Assembly: GCA_025558075.1 (NCBI GenBank)
Contig: JAHLKF010000007.1
Coordinates: forward strand, 558,001 to 622,000
Reading direction: 5' to 3'
Length of the DNA stretch: 64,000 nt
Source: Gaertneriomyces semiglobifer
Lineage: Eukaryota > Chytridiomycota > Chytridiomycetes > Spizellomycetales > Spizellomycetaceae
The notes beneath the pieces are model-generated. The model did no database searches. It saw nothing but the letters and a program-made list of their open reading frames with translations, and was not told the origin of the DNA. The translations under genes and the position numbers were made by a program. Shown piece after piece: positions 46,755 through 59,868 of this stretch (within the stretch, counting starts at the first letter, position 1; the number at the start of each line of letters is the position of its first letter).

Positions 46755-48873
46755 CTAATTGCACTTCTGCGCTTCCGCAACCAGCGCCTTCAACTGAGTC
46801 TTCAAGGTCATCAAAGTCTCCACTTCTTTTGTCACCTCCGCTGCATCCTTTTTCTCTGCCTTGGCTAGCCTCACTACTTCCCCTTGAGCTTTAATCTTGG
46901 CCTCCAATTCCAGCATTTCGGGTGTTGCTGTCACTCCCTCCGGAATCAAAGGTTCCGGCGCCTTAGCCTTGCCCTTCATCAACTTCCGCTTTGCAGTTTT
47001 GGACATGGTTTCTGTGGCCGCACTGTCCGAATCCTTCTGGTTTCCGCCATACTTATTCCGCCAGATTTCGACCATCTCCGGTTTGATATTGGTAAACAGA
47101 TACTCGGCTTTCCCAACTTGATGGCCTTCTTCCAAGTCGGTGCCCTCCCATGTATCCCCGATCTTGCGTGCTGGAACCTTCAGCATCTTCCAGATCGTTT
47201 CGCTTGTGTCGGGCATGAAGGGATACACCAGCGCTCCAAGCAAGTAACTTAGGTTCAATGACATGGCAACAACCGTGTCACATCTTTCACGATGATCGGC
47301 AAATAGCTTGTTGTCAATTTTGTTTTCTTGAAGGTACAAGTTTCCTCTTGCGGAAATATCCATGGCGAGTTTCAAAGCCGCCCGGATTTTGACCGCCTCC
47401 AACGCTTCAACGTAGGATTTCAATAACGCGTTGACATCCTCTATCAGTTTTTGCTCTGCCTCGCCTTGTATGGTGTATGCAGGTACGATACCGTCATACT
47501 TGGCATTCAAGAATTTCACCACTCTGTTCACAAAGTTGCCCAGGTTTGCCAACAATTCATTGTTGTTTGCCGCAACAAATCCTGCCCATGTGAACTGCGA
47601 ATCTCCTGTTTCCGGGCGGTTGGACAGTAAGTAGTACCGCCACACGGAAGACGATACTCCAACCTCAACCACGTGGTTTCCGAACACGCCGACACCTCGA
47701 GACTTTGAAAACTTGCCGTTTTCATATTGCAGGTACTCAGTGGTGCTGATGTGATGCAATAACGTCCATTCCTCTCCGGTGCCTAATAATGTTGACGGGA
47801 AGATGACGGTATGGAACGGAACATTGTCTTTGCCCATGAACTGATATAGCTGGACGTTCTCGGGATTCTTCCACCATTTCTGCCAGTCTTCCGTGTAGTT
47901 GGCGGTGATAGATGGGTATCCAATACAAGCGTCGAACCACACGTAGAATACCTTGTCCTCAAATTCTTTCTTTGGAACAGGAACACCCCACTTCAAATCG
48001 CGAGTGATACATCTTTCTCTTAAGCCTTCCTTGAGCCATGCGTTCGTGATGTTTATGGTGTTCTGCGACCATGCGCCCTTCACACTTGACTTTTCCACCC
48101 ACTTTTCAAGGTTCGGTTGCTGCTTGGCAAGGTCTAAGAACAAATGGGTCGTATCACGGAGAACGGGCGTGGCTTTGTCCAATTTACAATGCGGGTTGCG
48201 CAGTTCTGTAGGATCCAGCAACTTGCCACACTGATCGCACTGATCTCCTCGTGCATCGGCGTATCCACAGCTTGGGCATGTCCCTTCTACGAAACGGTCG
48301 GCAAGGAAAGCGTTATGCTTCTCACAGTACAACTGAGTCATTGTCTTTGGAAACGTCAATCCATTCCTCTCTACATCTAAATAGATTCCCTGCGTAATGG
48401 CCTTATGCTGTTCAGTTGGCGTGCGACCAAAGTGGTCAAAATCGCATTTAAACCATTCGTAGGTGGACTTGTGAATTGCATGGTATTTGTCGCACAATTG
48501 TTGGCAAGTGACGCCCTCTTCCAACGCCTTGGTCTCGGTCGCCGTACCGTACTCATCCGTTCCGCAGATAAACAGCGTGTTATAACCTCGAAGCCGACAG
48601 AAGCGTGCGTAGACATCCGCGGAAAGCACGCAACCAATGATGTTGCCAAGATGAGGGACGTTGTTGACATACGGTAGAGCAGACGTTATGAGAATATTCC
48701 GCTCGCCGGCCTTAGGGAGTCTGGAAACGGTAGGGGACCTTAATAAATCTTTGCCACGCAGAAAGGAGCATGACGGTTACGTACACTATTCTCTTGTGGT
48801 GGTCCAGCTCAATGGTTATATCGGATCTCACCTTCGGAGTCGGACCGTTGGTGACTGGGCCGTTGGCGCTCAT
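46755..48873 (-). CDS. Methionyl-tRNA synthetase, cytosolic type
   Basis: Charges tRNA-Met. Two exons, 48785..48873 and 46755..48720, with a 64-base intron (GTACGT donor, TTCCAG acceptor), give about 684 residues. Class I signatures: [19 protein letters not shown] (HIGH motif as HLGN), GTDEYGT, the zinc-binding [26 protein letters not shown] (KMSKS motif) and a C-terminal anticodon-binding helical domain ending in a Lys/Ala-rich coiled coil. The model starts at MSANGP. An in-frame upstream ATG at 48957 would add a basic leader (MLGAFVRRRIAITLNIHHK), which resembles a mitochondrial presequence. No C-terminal EMAP/tRBD domain is present. Confidence 0.94.
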
Positions 48874-49268
48874 GGTTGCTAACCGTCTTCCGTAGATCGG
48901 TTTGTGATGAATATTCAAGGTGATGGCGATGCGTCTTCGAACAAAGGCGCCCAGCATACAGACAGACAAAGGGGAAAATCAGCAGTTCCCAGGCAGCCCG
49001 CACCTACAACACTGCAAAGTCCCTTTGAATCGTGCGCCGTCTCAATGGCTTCCCTCCTCCAAACGCACTCAGTCAATTGGCAGCTGAACAATCGTAAAAA
49101 TGCGAAGAACAAGACAAACCTCGGCGATGAGTCACGTGGTTCCTATTAACGCGTGCTTGACAAGTTCGCACATATCTCACACTTCCAAAAAGTCCAAGAA
49201 GATCCCACAACGGCAGAGCAAGTACGGCACGGCAGACGAAGCAAAAGATAGGGAATGCAGACGATGCA

Positions 49269-50834
49269 ATGGCCAGTTTCGTATCGCGACGGTCACTGTA
49301 TGCTACCGAGGATCGCATCGTGTTCGACATCGGCTCGCTGTATCTGAAATGTGGATTCTCCGGTGAATCTTCTCCACGGCACATTGTACCAAACTCTCTC
49401 CCAGTACCCGCAACAGACGGATTCCAAGGATGCATAGCTGCGCGCAAGGTTGGATTCTGCCACTGGTAACATCGCCCTCTCCATATAACCGACTCATCTC
49501 ACAGGGCCGTTCTAGCTGCACCCAGTATGGGGCCTAAATGTTCCGCCAGCAACCTACGAGTACGTTCGACAATACCTGTCATACTTATTGAGGACCACGT
49601 ACAGCAGGTATTACGATGACTTAGCATTTTGTGTTGTAGCCCATTCTTTAACACGAACGCAGCTCGCTGTTGACAGATCCGAAGCAGAGAAAAGTCGTCA
49701 TATGCGAATCCCCCCTTTTACCCGCCGTCATACGGCATATAACGGCGCAAATTATGTTCAAAGAACTGGATGTGAGTAAGAACTCCTAGTCTAGAGGTAG
49801 CCAACATTCGCTAATTTGCCGGCCAATAGGTACCACTCATCACCTTTATACCTAGTTCGGTGGCAGCCTTGCTCACTGTCGGCAAAACCACTGGATTGGT
49901 TGTAGACTGTGGACATATCGAGACCACTGTTGTACCGGTAAGCTCAAGGTCACCGAGGCGCTCTCCAATCGCTCTGCTGAATGTATGTTGAAGGTGTACG
50001 ACGGAAAACCGCTCATTCATAACACACAAGCTTTGCCATTAGCAGGCGCGGCAGTCAATTGTCGTTTGAAGCTCCTACTAAAAAATCATGGATCGCTCCT
50101 CACCAAGAACAACCCTGAACCAGTGCCGATACCAGCAGACATCATGGACGCACAGCCACTAGAATTCTTCGAAGACTTGAAAGCTCGGGTGTGCCATGTA
50201 GCGGAACGGCCGAATGCCCTAGACCGCGTTGAGGCGACCATGGGAGTTACCCAATTAAACCAACAGTACGCCATGTACTCTTCAAATGCCGAAAGCGCAA
50301 CAGTATCATTCAATGCAACCGATCGACTCCGTATCCCTGGATGGATACGGGAGCGTGCCACCGAAGTGCTTTTTGAAGGCGATGAAGATGCAAGGTCCTT
50401 GGGAACCATAATTGCTGATGTGCTCTTGAAGGTTTGTGATTGTGGTTCTACCCCTGTAGTGCGTTCTATCGACTGACATAGCATTGCAGTGCCCGACAGA
50501 TATTCGACCCAGTCTAGTCTCCTCCGTGCTACTAATAGGAGGAACCTCGATGCTCCCTGGATTTGCGTCCCGGCTGCACAACGAGATTCTTCATACCTTG
50601 GAGGACCCACCACAATACCAGAAGCTTCGTCGACTAAGCCCCAAGGTGAAACTGTGTCAATCCGTTTTCAAAGGAAATTGTGCTGCTTGGGTAGGCGCTT
50701 CATTGGTTGGAGTTTTGAAGATCGGTGGCCAAAATGTGACCAAAGAAGAATATCTCACGAATGGCCAACTGCCAGATTGGGCTGGTTTAAGGATTCCGGT
50801 AGAGGAGGGACCGGTCCAAAGTGCAGCTGCTTGA
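49269..50834 (+). CDS. ARP10: Actin-related protein ARP10 (dynactin pointed-end subunit)
   Basis: Arp10/Arp11 caps the pointed end of the dynactin filament. Six exons, 49269..49448, 49516..49607, 49663..49771, 49830..49937, 49994..50431 and 50490..50834, about 423 residues. Actin-fold motifs: DRIVFDIGSLYLKCGFSGE at the N-terminus, QRKVVICESPLLPAVIR, LVVDCGHIETTVVPVYDG, ALPLAGAAV, EDLKARVCHV, LLIGGTSMLPGF and NCAAWVGASLVG near the end. The low conservation in the middle is typical of ARP10. The first intron uses a weaker GTTGGA donor, so the exon 1 end could shift by a few codons. It is divergent from the methionyl-tRNA synthetase gene. Confidence 0.9.
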
Positions 50835-51165
50835 AGGTATCCCGATTTAGAGTATTGATGTATATGTCTTCGTATCTAGCTTTATTGTATTGGCCACTAG
50901 TGCAGAGCCCGTCTGCACTGCGCTGTGCTCATCATATGTACAAATGAACGCCTTAAAAAGCGCCAGATTCTAGTCATACTGCGCTGGTCGAGTGCTTTAG
51001 CTTGTGCTGACCAGTAGAGTCACTGTGGGCGATTGGGTACGACTGAGAGGCCCAAACACCCGAGTTTCTTCCAGAGTCATCCCAAATCGAGTCATGCCAT
51101 TGGACCTTATCGCTGTGAAGCTTGGTAGTACTGCAAGAATTCAGCGTTAACTCGATCGCTGCAAC
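50835..51165. other. Convergent 3' intergenic region, ARP10 / GCP3
   Basis: About 330 bases containing both 3' UTRs. No exon or RNA gene was seen. Confidence 0.5.
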
Positions 51166-54100
51166 TTATCGCCAACGAAAATGTTGATCACTAACGTGGT
51201 TAAAGTTTAAGCGAACACTTAGGCCGCGAAGGTTCTCGTCGCTCTGCGCGCTCAAATAATTGAGCAGCGACCCCAATTCCTCTCTGAAACCGGTAAACAC
51301 GCTCTCCAGCTCATATCTTAGCTTGGGTAGATAATTAGGATCATCGGTTTCGTCCATTGCGATATTGGTATGCGATAGATCGAAACTCCTCTATAAGGTA
51401 CGAAGTTCTGTGAGCACTGGGTCATCAAACGAATGACTAAGGTATATACCTCACGATAATCGATCCCACCCCCCTCTGAACGCCGTATTAGAGTGGTCCC
51501 GTATTTGTGGAGACGTTCCTACCCAAATCAGTCAATGGACATGCAGGTTATCAACACGAGCAACCTCCCATACTTGAAGCTTTTGAAATCTCAGAATAAT
51601 ATTAACGATCTTCAGTGGCCGGAAACGTTCCACGGTGTCCTACAAGGTTACTTTAGCTCAGCGTACTTTTCAGCCAGATTACACATGCAAGGTACATACA
51701 TTATCTGGATCTCGAAGCATGCACTTGCTCAAAATTTGCTCCACGTACTCGCCGTGTGCTTTGATGAGTACGTCAAGATCCCCTTTTCTCTCGGTGATAA
51801 TGCTCTGTAGCTTGTCCCACGAGCTTTCCAAAACCTAGCATAAAGTCTCAGCACCACTTAGCGTCAAGTCGCGGACGATTTTCTCACCTCAAATAGAATG
51901 TAATATTGAAATTGCATCACGAAGTGGTTCATTTCGTGCCAGCTAATTAAGCTCATCTGCAAGTCTCTGTACACTTCGGTCTGGCGCAGATGCTGTGCTA
52001 ATCGTAATCGCGCTTTCCACGTGTGTGATAAAGCATGTTCCACCCGCTTGAGCTTCCAAAGGAAATGTGATATCTTCAGATACGTTCGCATGGCTCTGGC
52101 GTTCAGAATGGTGTCCACTGGTGCTGAAACGACGTAATTGAGAAGGAAAATATCCCAACCGCTGTCGCCTTCGCTAGCCTATAAATGCAACGATAAGCCT
52201 TGGGGTGTACCAATTCATCGCATGAGCAAGCACTAACCTCTAGGAGCTTAACATCCAGGCGCTTCAAAATGTCGGGATCATCGTACTGAGCATTTGACAT
52301 GCGAATGCCACTTTGGAGAATTGCGTCACAAGAATGGCGGTAAACAACGCTTGCGGTCTTTGACAGTACACTCCTACATCAACGCCGGTAAGCAGCTGAC
52401 CAGAGCCGCATATCATGCAGGTACTTCAGTGGCAACCCACCCAAGACCGTCGAGAAGGTATTGAACCAAGTCGCCTTGCGTCAGGAGGAGGTATCGGCGA
52501 ACAGCGATCAGGTGTTCCATCATTTGAAATTTCGTGAAGAGCAGGTCCAGTAAACGCCGACTGGTTGACTTGTACACGGCGTCTATACGTTTGACCAACG
52601 CAGCAGACGACCCGTATTCGAAACCTAATCTCAGCGTTAAACTTTTGGTACCAGCCATCTTCATTCAAACACGGCAACCCACCAACTGTATCCGCGCCCT
52701 TGTGGCCTTGTGTGACGACGAACTGAGCGTCTCCACAACAGTATCGGATGAAGTTTAGAGACTTCCCTATTGAATAGATCTGCTATCATTAATTCCAATA
52801 GCATAATGCCAATGTTTTCGTGCCTCACCTTCTTTGCGGTAGCAAGGTCTAGAAAGGATGGTATCATGTCTTCCAGAAAAACGTACTTCGATCGCCAGAA
52901 ATCATCCAATTTTGCTCGATGATCTACCTTGACGAAGAATTCGTTGAACAGGTCGTCGAGCTCCCCTTCAAACACCCAATGTCGCAGCATATCGTAAAAC
53001 GGCCTTGTGACCTCCATGGAAGATGAGTTAGGCAGGCGATTGACGAATCACTGACGACATCCAAGGCATACCTCCTTGAGAAGATGATGCACGAATGCCT
53101 GCACAAACGGGTCACCATGATTTACATACTCGTGGATAGCGCTGAGTAGACCTCCACCACTCTCCCCTGCAATGGCAGAATTAGTGCTTCACAGCTTGAG
53201 AAGTCGTACTTCCAGGGACGCACCTGTGGTTATTTCCACTAGCACTCGCATCATCCTCAACCTTTGCAATGGCTCTTGCGTCCACACCAAGAGCCTTTTC
53301 AATGTCAGTCTGGCTGTGGGAGCTGTATGCTCGGCGATGATCTGCGATTGCAACACAGCAATGAGCCGATAATAATCCGACATCTCACGTTGCAAAGCGG
53401 ATCGTAGACTCTAAATTGCATCTTAGTATGATTACTCGCATTGTCAGCTATGCCTGAACGGACCTGCCGGAAAAGGCCTGCGGAAGTTTTCTCTCCCGAC
53501 TTATCAATGAACGTGGTGATCTTTTTGTATATCTGGCCCATTTCAGTTAAGCGGTGTAGCACATCTCGAACAGGCTTAGTAACATTCAGCTATCAGAGAG
53601 ATGATCGGTCACTGCGAACTCAGAGGGTGTAGTAAAAACACGTTCGTCTCACATCAGGAGCAAAAGTATACGCGCCGGTAGACTCTTGCAGTTTAACGCT
53701 TTGACCGTCAATTCCCTGAAAAACATAAATAATGTCTCGTAATAGCTGTGTTTCCGTCTCCTGATCAATGACTACAAACACACATATGTATCAGCAATGC
53801 CGATAGCCGTTCGTTCGACACAAAATGTGACACGTACTGTCATGCTTGCTCGGCTGAGGTGGTTGCGCTTTATGATGCCCGCAAGCATGGTGATGACAAC
53901 ACCCATGAGAAGCAGAGGAATCATCCAAGTAATGACAACAGTGTGCGTGACACGGAGGTTCCTTCATTTCTGCGTTCCGTCTAACGCGGCCGTCATCGGC
54001 TGACTCGGAATTATCACGTTTCGAATGTTGCGTACTTCCATCGGCATTTCGTATCTTTGTTGTGCTAGCTTTGGTTTCAGGCAGTTTTGGCAAGCCAATA

Positions 54101-54686
54101 GGTAATAGTGTGGCTGGCCCTCGCTAACATCGTCCGTCAACGCGTCAGTTCCAAGGGTGCTTCGAGGAGCAACAGAGAACATACAAACCACATCCGACGT
54201 GTCCCGTGCCTCATTATCACTGATAGACAATAGACAATGTAGTATCGACCATGGCCGCGTTAAGGTTCCTCTGCCCTTTAAACGCTGAAGTAAGGTTGAA
54301 AACTTCATTACTTCGTCATCACTCTTCCCGCGTTGCAAAAGGCGGCGCTTGATTGTGTCCGCCAATACCATCTCATCGGGTATCATAGTAACCTCTAGGC
54401 GACTGAATAGTATTCGGTGGCAGTAATCAAAGAGACGCTGAACCAATATCCGCCTTCGCTCCGATATTCGATTATCTTCATTGCTTTGAGTATCTGGCCT
54501 ACTAGGAACATAATGCTCTACTATGCGATAAAGAGTCTGACTCGTTGCCGACGCTATGCTTCGGGACGTTTCTACGTGCTGAGACTGATGGTAATGCGTG
54601 GCGGCGGAACTGGTCGAGCCTGGAAGGTATCCGGAGGAGCCATGCTCATGCAAATTCGTGCCTCCTAGCATTCCGTGACTCGTCAT
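51166..54686 (-). CDS. Gamma-tubulin complex component 3 (GCP3/Spc98/Alp6)
   Basis: Core subunit of the gamma-tubulin complex that nucleates microtubules. The gene has about a dozen exons. I place the first at 54189..54686, then 53838..54123 and 53653..53771, each with matching phase. The N-terminal part contains VEHYVPSRPDTQ, RRLLQRGKSDDEVMKF and WSILHCLLSIS, as in GCP3. A fungus-specific His/Cys/Ser-rich insert follows, then LLRDIIYVFQGIDGQ and the GRIP1 region (LTLKRLLVWTQEPLQRLRMM, then HWVFEGELDDLFNEFFV and YVFLEDMIPSFLD). GRIP2 continues with MMEHLIAVRRYLLLTQGDLV and ends with the SVRLNFN block near the stop. Some 3' exon boundaries (51360-52700) were not resolved base by base. Confidence 0.88.
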
Positions 54687-54923
54687 GTATACTCAAGCTC
54701 TCACTATCCGGTAAGAGCTCTCCCGAAAATCACTACCACCTTTTGTCCAGAATGATGGTTCTGCTTTGAGATGTATTTCTCTACTTGCTCACAGTCCAGG
54801 TAGACCATCTGGAATGTCCGGAGCGGACAACGCGTCGCACCTCTCTTCCAAAAAGTGTTCAACAATTTAATACCAAACCAGAGGACCACCGAACATTTTA
54901 ATGAAAATAATACAATAACCGTA

Positions 54924-57900
54924 CTAAAAGGAGGCCAAGTAGCATTCATGGCATTTAGGAACCCCTTTGATCTGATAGAATCCTTGCCAAAGCATTCTAT
55001 CGCAACCGGCGCATTTGAAGCAACCAGGGTGATACGAACGGCCAGCAACCCGAACCACTTGCCCTGTCCCTCCAGCAATTACCTTATCGCACGCACTGCA
55101 CGTAAGCTCATCGTGAATGTGTGCCTGGCAGAAGATCTCGTCCTCAATGATGAAGTACGCCTTGTTCGCCAAGGTTTCTCGGCAACGCTACAAGTGAATA
55201 TCAGGAACTTAGTATGGGGAGGACAACCATGATCCAACGGTGTACGTACATCACATCGCTTGCAGTCAATGTGATACTTGCGGCCAGCGATCTCGACATA
55301 TTCTTTAAATATGGCGTGGTTAGCCTACAGTATTGAAGGACGTAGATCAAACCCCATTCTTTACCTCCTGTAATGGAATCTCCGCATACACCACACATCA
55401 GTCCCGAAAGTTTGAGGTAGTCTTCTTTGCAGAACGGCATATCGTTGAGGGGTATATAGCCGCCTTCCAACTGGCAGCCACAAGCACCACACGTGAAACA
55501 TTGGCGGTGATACGTCAATCCTAGTGCTACGAGCACGTCGTTTCTATCTTCCACACCTTCATCGCATCTGCAGCAGAACGGAATCTTGGATGTGATGGAT
55601 TAATTTACGTTACGACAATCGCTGACCGTAGGAAACAGCCAGAGCCTACCATATGCTCTCCACAGTAGAGTGAGTCTTTGTAAAGGAACGCATCATTATC
55701 GTCAGTAATGATTTTCTCACATCTTTTGCAGCAAAAGTGATCCCGGTGCCAAACGCTGTTTTTGAATCTTCGGGTGTCCTTTACTAGAACCGGTGCCTTA
55801 CAACCGACACATCTTCCGGTCGATGTCAGCTCTGTTTCTGAATGCATGAGGGCCACATCCCGCGCATTGGATAGCATCGCCATGATGGCGAGACTATCTA
55901 GTTTCGGCTGTCCATTAGATGGCAGCTGTGAAAGCCTTGAGCGAGTCGTTCTTGTCGAGGAAACTGAAGAGAAAGACGATGCGCGATCTATCACAGGGAT
56001 GACTGCTGCTGGGACACTGAGTGTTGAGGAAGCGGTGGCCGAAGGATCCACAGAAGAATCTGTCGTTGCCGAATTCGGTAGTATATTATCAAGCGCCGTC
56101 TCTAGATCAGCCAAAAACGCCGAATGTGCCGTTGGCTTTGCTGCTTCTGCTGGAGTTGCCGTTGCGTCCGTGAGCAGCGACTCCGTTGATTGGACAGGAT
56201 GCTGACGACTAGGCACCAGTCTTATGGAAATGGCCGCCGCATTGCTTTCTGACACTTGAACTCTCTGCGGCATAGGTGTAATTTGGACGGCCAGTGGTGA
56301 GGCAATTTGCACAGGCAACGGAGCTTCCACGGCGACAAGAACTTTTTCCGGAGATGGGAGTGTTTCAACAACCGCATTGGCTTTCCCTGCAAACTCATGC
56401 GGCGATGCTTGATGCTTCGTGCTGTCATTCCCTTCCGTCAAGCTTGTCTTGCTCTGTTGTTTTGGAAGCGCAGGTAATGGGAACTCAGGCGCACGAATTG
56501 GTGAATGTTGCGGCGTGAATAAGGAGGTAGTAGACGAGGATGCTGTGGAAGCGAGAGTGGTCTGCGGCACACTATGCTGTTCAATACGGGAAGGGCGCCC
56601 ACTATCGGTTTCATCTACCCGCATGTTCAGTAGTTTTGCGTACGACCGCTTCAGGCTGAATGAAGCACACATCAGTCAATGCACATATTGTCAAAAGGCA
56701 TGGAAAACATACGTGGGGAAAGAAAATGGGCTGTGCTCAATGCCATCCTTTGCGGTAATGTCAATCGTCAATTTGGTGAGAATCTTCGCCAGTCGGCGAA
56801 TAAGGTCGGCGTCGCGTTTCTACAATTGTTAACCGTTAAACAGCGTTCTGGGCGATGCTCAAGCCAAAACCTACCGTCATAGCTTGCAACACGTTGGGTG
56901 CGGCTTTGACATACAGGTTGAACAGGCGAGCTACCACAGAGGGGTTGGCGGGAACACAGACGTGGTGACTCTGACATTTGCGTACCTGCTTCTCGAGCCG
57001 TCTCAAAATGGACATGGTGGATGGATAACGATACATGTGCCACTGATTCCTTCGCCTGTTGCATGCTATTAGCTCTGATAAGTGACCAGATGCAAAAGAA
57101 GCGTGGCGCACCGCAATTCCGTCAATGTATTTCATAACTCGGTCGCTATTGGCGATAATGAACGCGTTCATGTCTTGCATGTACGGCTCCTTCTCTCCAA
57201 ACGGCACCAGGTTGGCGAGGTTTTGGGTTGTTTTGGCAAGAAGAGTCAAAGTACGGGTGGTTTTCGCATCAACATACACATCGACCAGATCGAACAACTT
57301 AGGTCCTAGAATGGCAGGGGCGAAAAAGCGGAGGAATATGAAACCGCTGACGGCCGTGTATCGCACACTGGAATCGTTGGGAAACTTTCGCATGACCTCC
57401 TGCTGAATATGGGCAAATATCGGCCGCCACTGCCTATTGACGAGGTCAACGATTATGAAAGGACATGTTCGTCATATTCCTTAATATCAACTTACGATGG
57501 CAATGCAAAGCGGGTATCGTAGATTGCGTTCATGATGCGTTGATTCCAATCCAACAGTGTCCGGCGATTCCGCTCTAACTCGTCGGCCTTTTCGACCCGT
57601 GTTGGATCCAACTGAGCAGGTTTTATGAGCAGGATCTTTGCCTACGCAGACACACGCTATCGTGCCTACCTCACATGCGACTTTCTTTACAACAATCGTC
57701 TTGATAATGTCTCCAAGTGCGCTTTTTAGGTAGGGCCCGCCTAAATATCTCATGTACACGTCGAGTGTCTTACACAAAATGAAAGTCAGACAAAATTTTC
57801 AACTCTTGAGCGGCCGTTTCTTTCTCAGTTTACCTTGGAAGCCATGCTATTTGCGCGAAATAGGTCGTTTGGATCGGCTTTGGTGCGACGAAGTGAGAAA

Positions 57901-59868
57901 ATGCATTCAAACCAACCCGCGGTACAGCGGCGAACGCACCTGTGTCATCGATCTCGGCCGTCAGAATGGCACACAAGAACTCGAGAGTGCGGCCCTCGGC
58001 TTCCATGAGTTTAATGTAAGGCCATGCAGCCTCTTCACGGTCCTTGCTGACCTTGCCGAAAAGGTGGGCCAGTCGGAACTTGTCATCGTAAAGAACATCC
58101 AAGAACGGTCGATATCGGGTCAACGGAAGTATAGTGCTCACCTGTGAAATCTCAATGAGTTTCACATCGTTTCCAAAGATGGAGTGCGTCACTTACAGTA
58201 TATCTAATCTTTAATCTAATGGTGCCTTTGGAACAATAAATAATCAAGTCTCTCGCGACATGGTTCAGTAAATGCACTTACCAACTTCGCCGCAGTCGTT
58301 TGCGGTGTATTTCGCACAGCTTGTGTGGCACCCAAACTTGCTGCATTTTCCATATTTAGGCATGCTTCCCACACTGCGACGCCATACAACCACGTTACCA
58401 CTTGGCACACTGATAATGCGTCCGATGTGGCGCCAGAGGTAGCCCGCAATGTCCACAAAATGATATTGCAGCTCCAAATTTTGCGTCAATAAGTTTGTGA
58501 GGGCGCTTTTTCGTTCGTGCAAACTCTAAGTAAGGATGGTAAATAAACAAAGCAACATTGGTCCGCAAAAGCATCAGGCGCGCTCACCTTTTACAGTCGA
58601 GTGCATCGCTTTCAAAAATTGCTTAGCTTTCGACAGCACCATATCTGCTTCGGATCGACCTGTGGAAGTGGAAAAATTAGGTATGTCGCGGCAGGAATAT
58701 CGCTTGCTTGATACACGCACGTTTATCCTTGATTGATGTAGTTTTCGAGAAGTACGCTAAGCATAACAAACATTAAGTTTGTGCACTGGGAATATGCGCA
58801 AAAGCGCCATTACCAGGTCTGGAGACCAATCCACGCCATAATGGATCTAACTTTTGCCCTACGACCATGTCGCCCAATGGAATCGAGAAGTGGCCGAGAA
58901 ACGGTTCGTGCGAAATTGTATCCCACACAGAGACATGCAGCTGCAGATCTTCATGTGACGCTTCTTCCTCCGTCACCAAACTACGTAAAGCAAATACATA
59001 AGTACAATGCCGGCATGAGCAGATAGAACGGAGGTACTAACAATACCAGTTCTTCTCTAAATACCGGGTTTACCGAATCCTTGATGCACTGTGTTTTCTG
59101 GGTGGTTTTCACTTCGGGATCGGGCAATAAATGGCATACTACATATGTATCTCTGGTCCCTGTCACAGTGTATCGGTGATCTCGCTATGAGCTATCGAAT
59201 TGCCTAACGCGCGCGCTCACCTCTGGACCCCGGGTTGAGGTGTCGTACCTCATAGATCGTCACCACAAATTTCCGATGTCGTGGGTGTTCATCGTCAATA
59301 GTGAGCCTAACACTAACCCGGACTTCTCCCGAGACGGCATGCTCTACACCGGGAGGTTGCAACAAGAACCATTGCTCCTCCTCGAAACGCCCGTCCTCTA
59401 GCAAATCGCGCGGAAAGTTTACTTGTCCAAGCATTTTGTCCGCATGGTGGCCGCCTGGCGGTCCTCCAGACCGATTGTCTTGCCATACTCGAAGAAACAG
59501 CCGTTGTATGTCCGCGGGGAGGTGGTCACCAAACTCCAATTCCTCACTAAAGTAAGGATTCGGGTTATTGAAGACGGTTGGCGTGCGGCGTTCTTCGCCA
59601 CCCTCTACGGCGATTGAGCAGAATGTGTCGGTATGTCCTAGAACGTATGGCGATGGCGTCAAGTATGATCCCTGACTAACGGGAATCGCAACATACATAC
59701 TCGCTTTTTCAGAATATAAATTCCTAGCCTCTATAATTTTTACGTACAACAGCCGGTCCTGATCGGGTGGAAAAGAAGACCGTTACATTTCCAAGTACGG
59801 GCCTTGGTCGGCACAACAACACGAACCTTCACACCGGTCATTAATGAATTCCGGTTGCTAGCGGACAT
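54924..59868 (-). CDS. C2-C2-C1-RasGAP-LIM multidomain protein
   Basis: Probable Ras-family GTPase-activating protein recruited to membranes. About 20 exons. Traced ones include 59827..59868, 59701..59758, 59221..59637, 59042..59138, 58814..58980, 58721..58756, 58588..58659, 58399..58525, 58282..58340, 57940..58191, 57834..57877, 56713..56819 and 55650..56655. Order: first C2 (LYVKIIEARNLY...), second C2 (KFVVTIYEVRHLNPGS...), C1 zinc finger (H-x12-CGHC...CAKC...H-x2-C), RasGAP with arginine finger in LFRANSMASK and SGFIFLRFFAPAI, a helical linker, a Ser/Pro-rich disordered stretch, and four LIM domains (the third as CGVC-x16-H-x2-C), stopping at 54924. One junction near 57080-57110 after the RasGAP domain is unresolved. 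The RasGAP-to-LIM join is supported by two GT-AG introns in phase. Confidence 0.82.
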
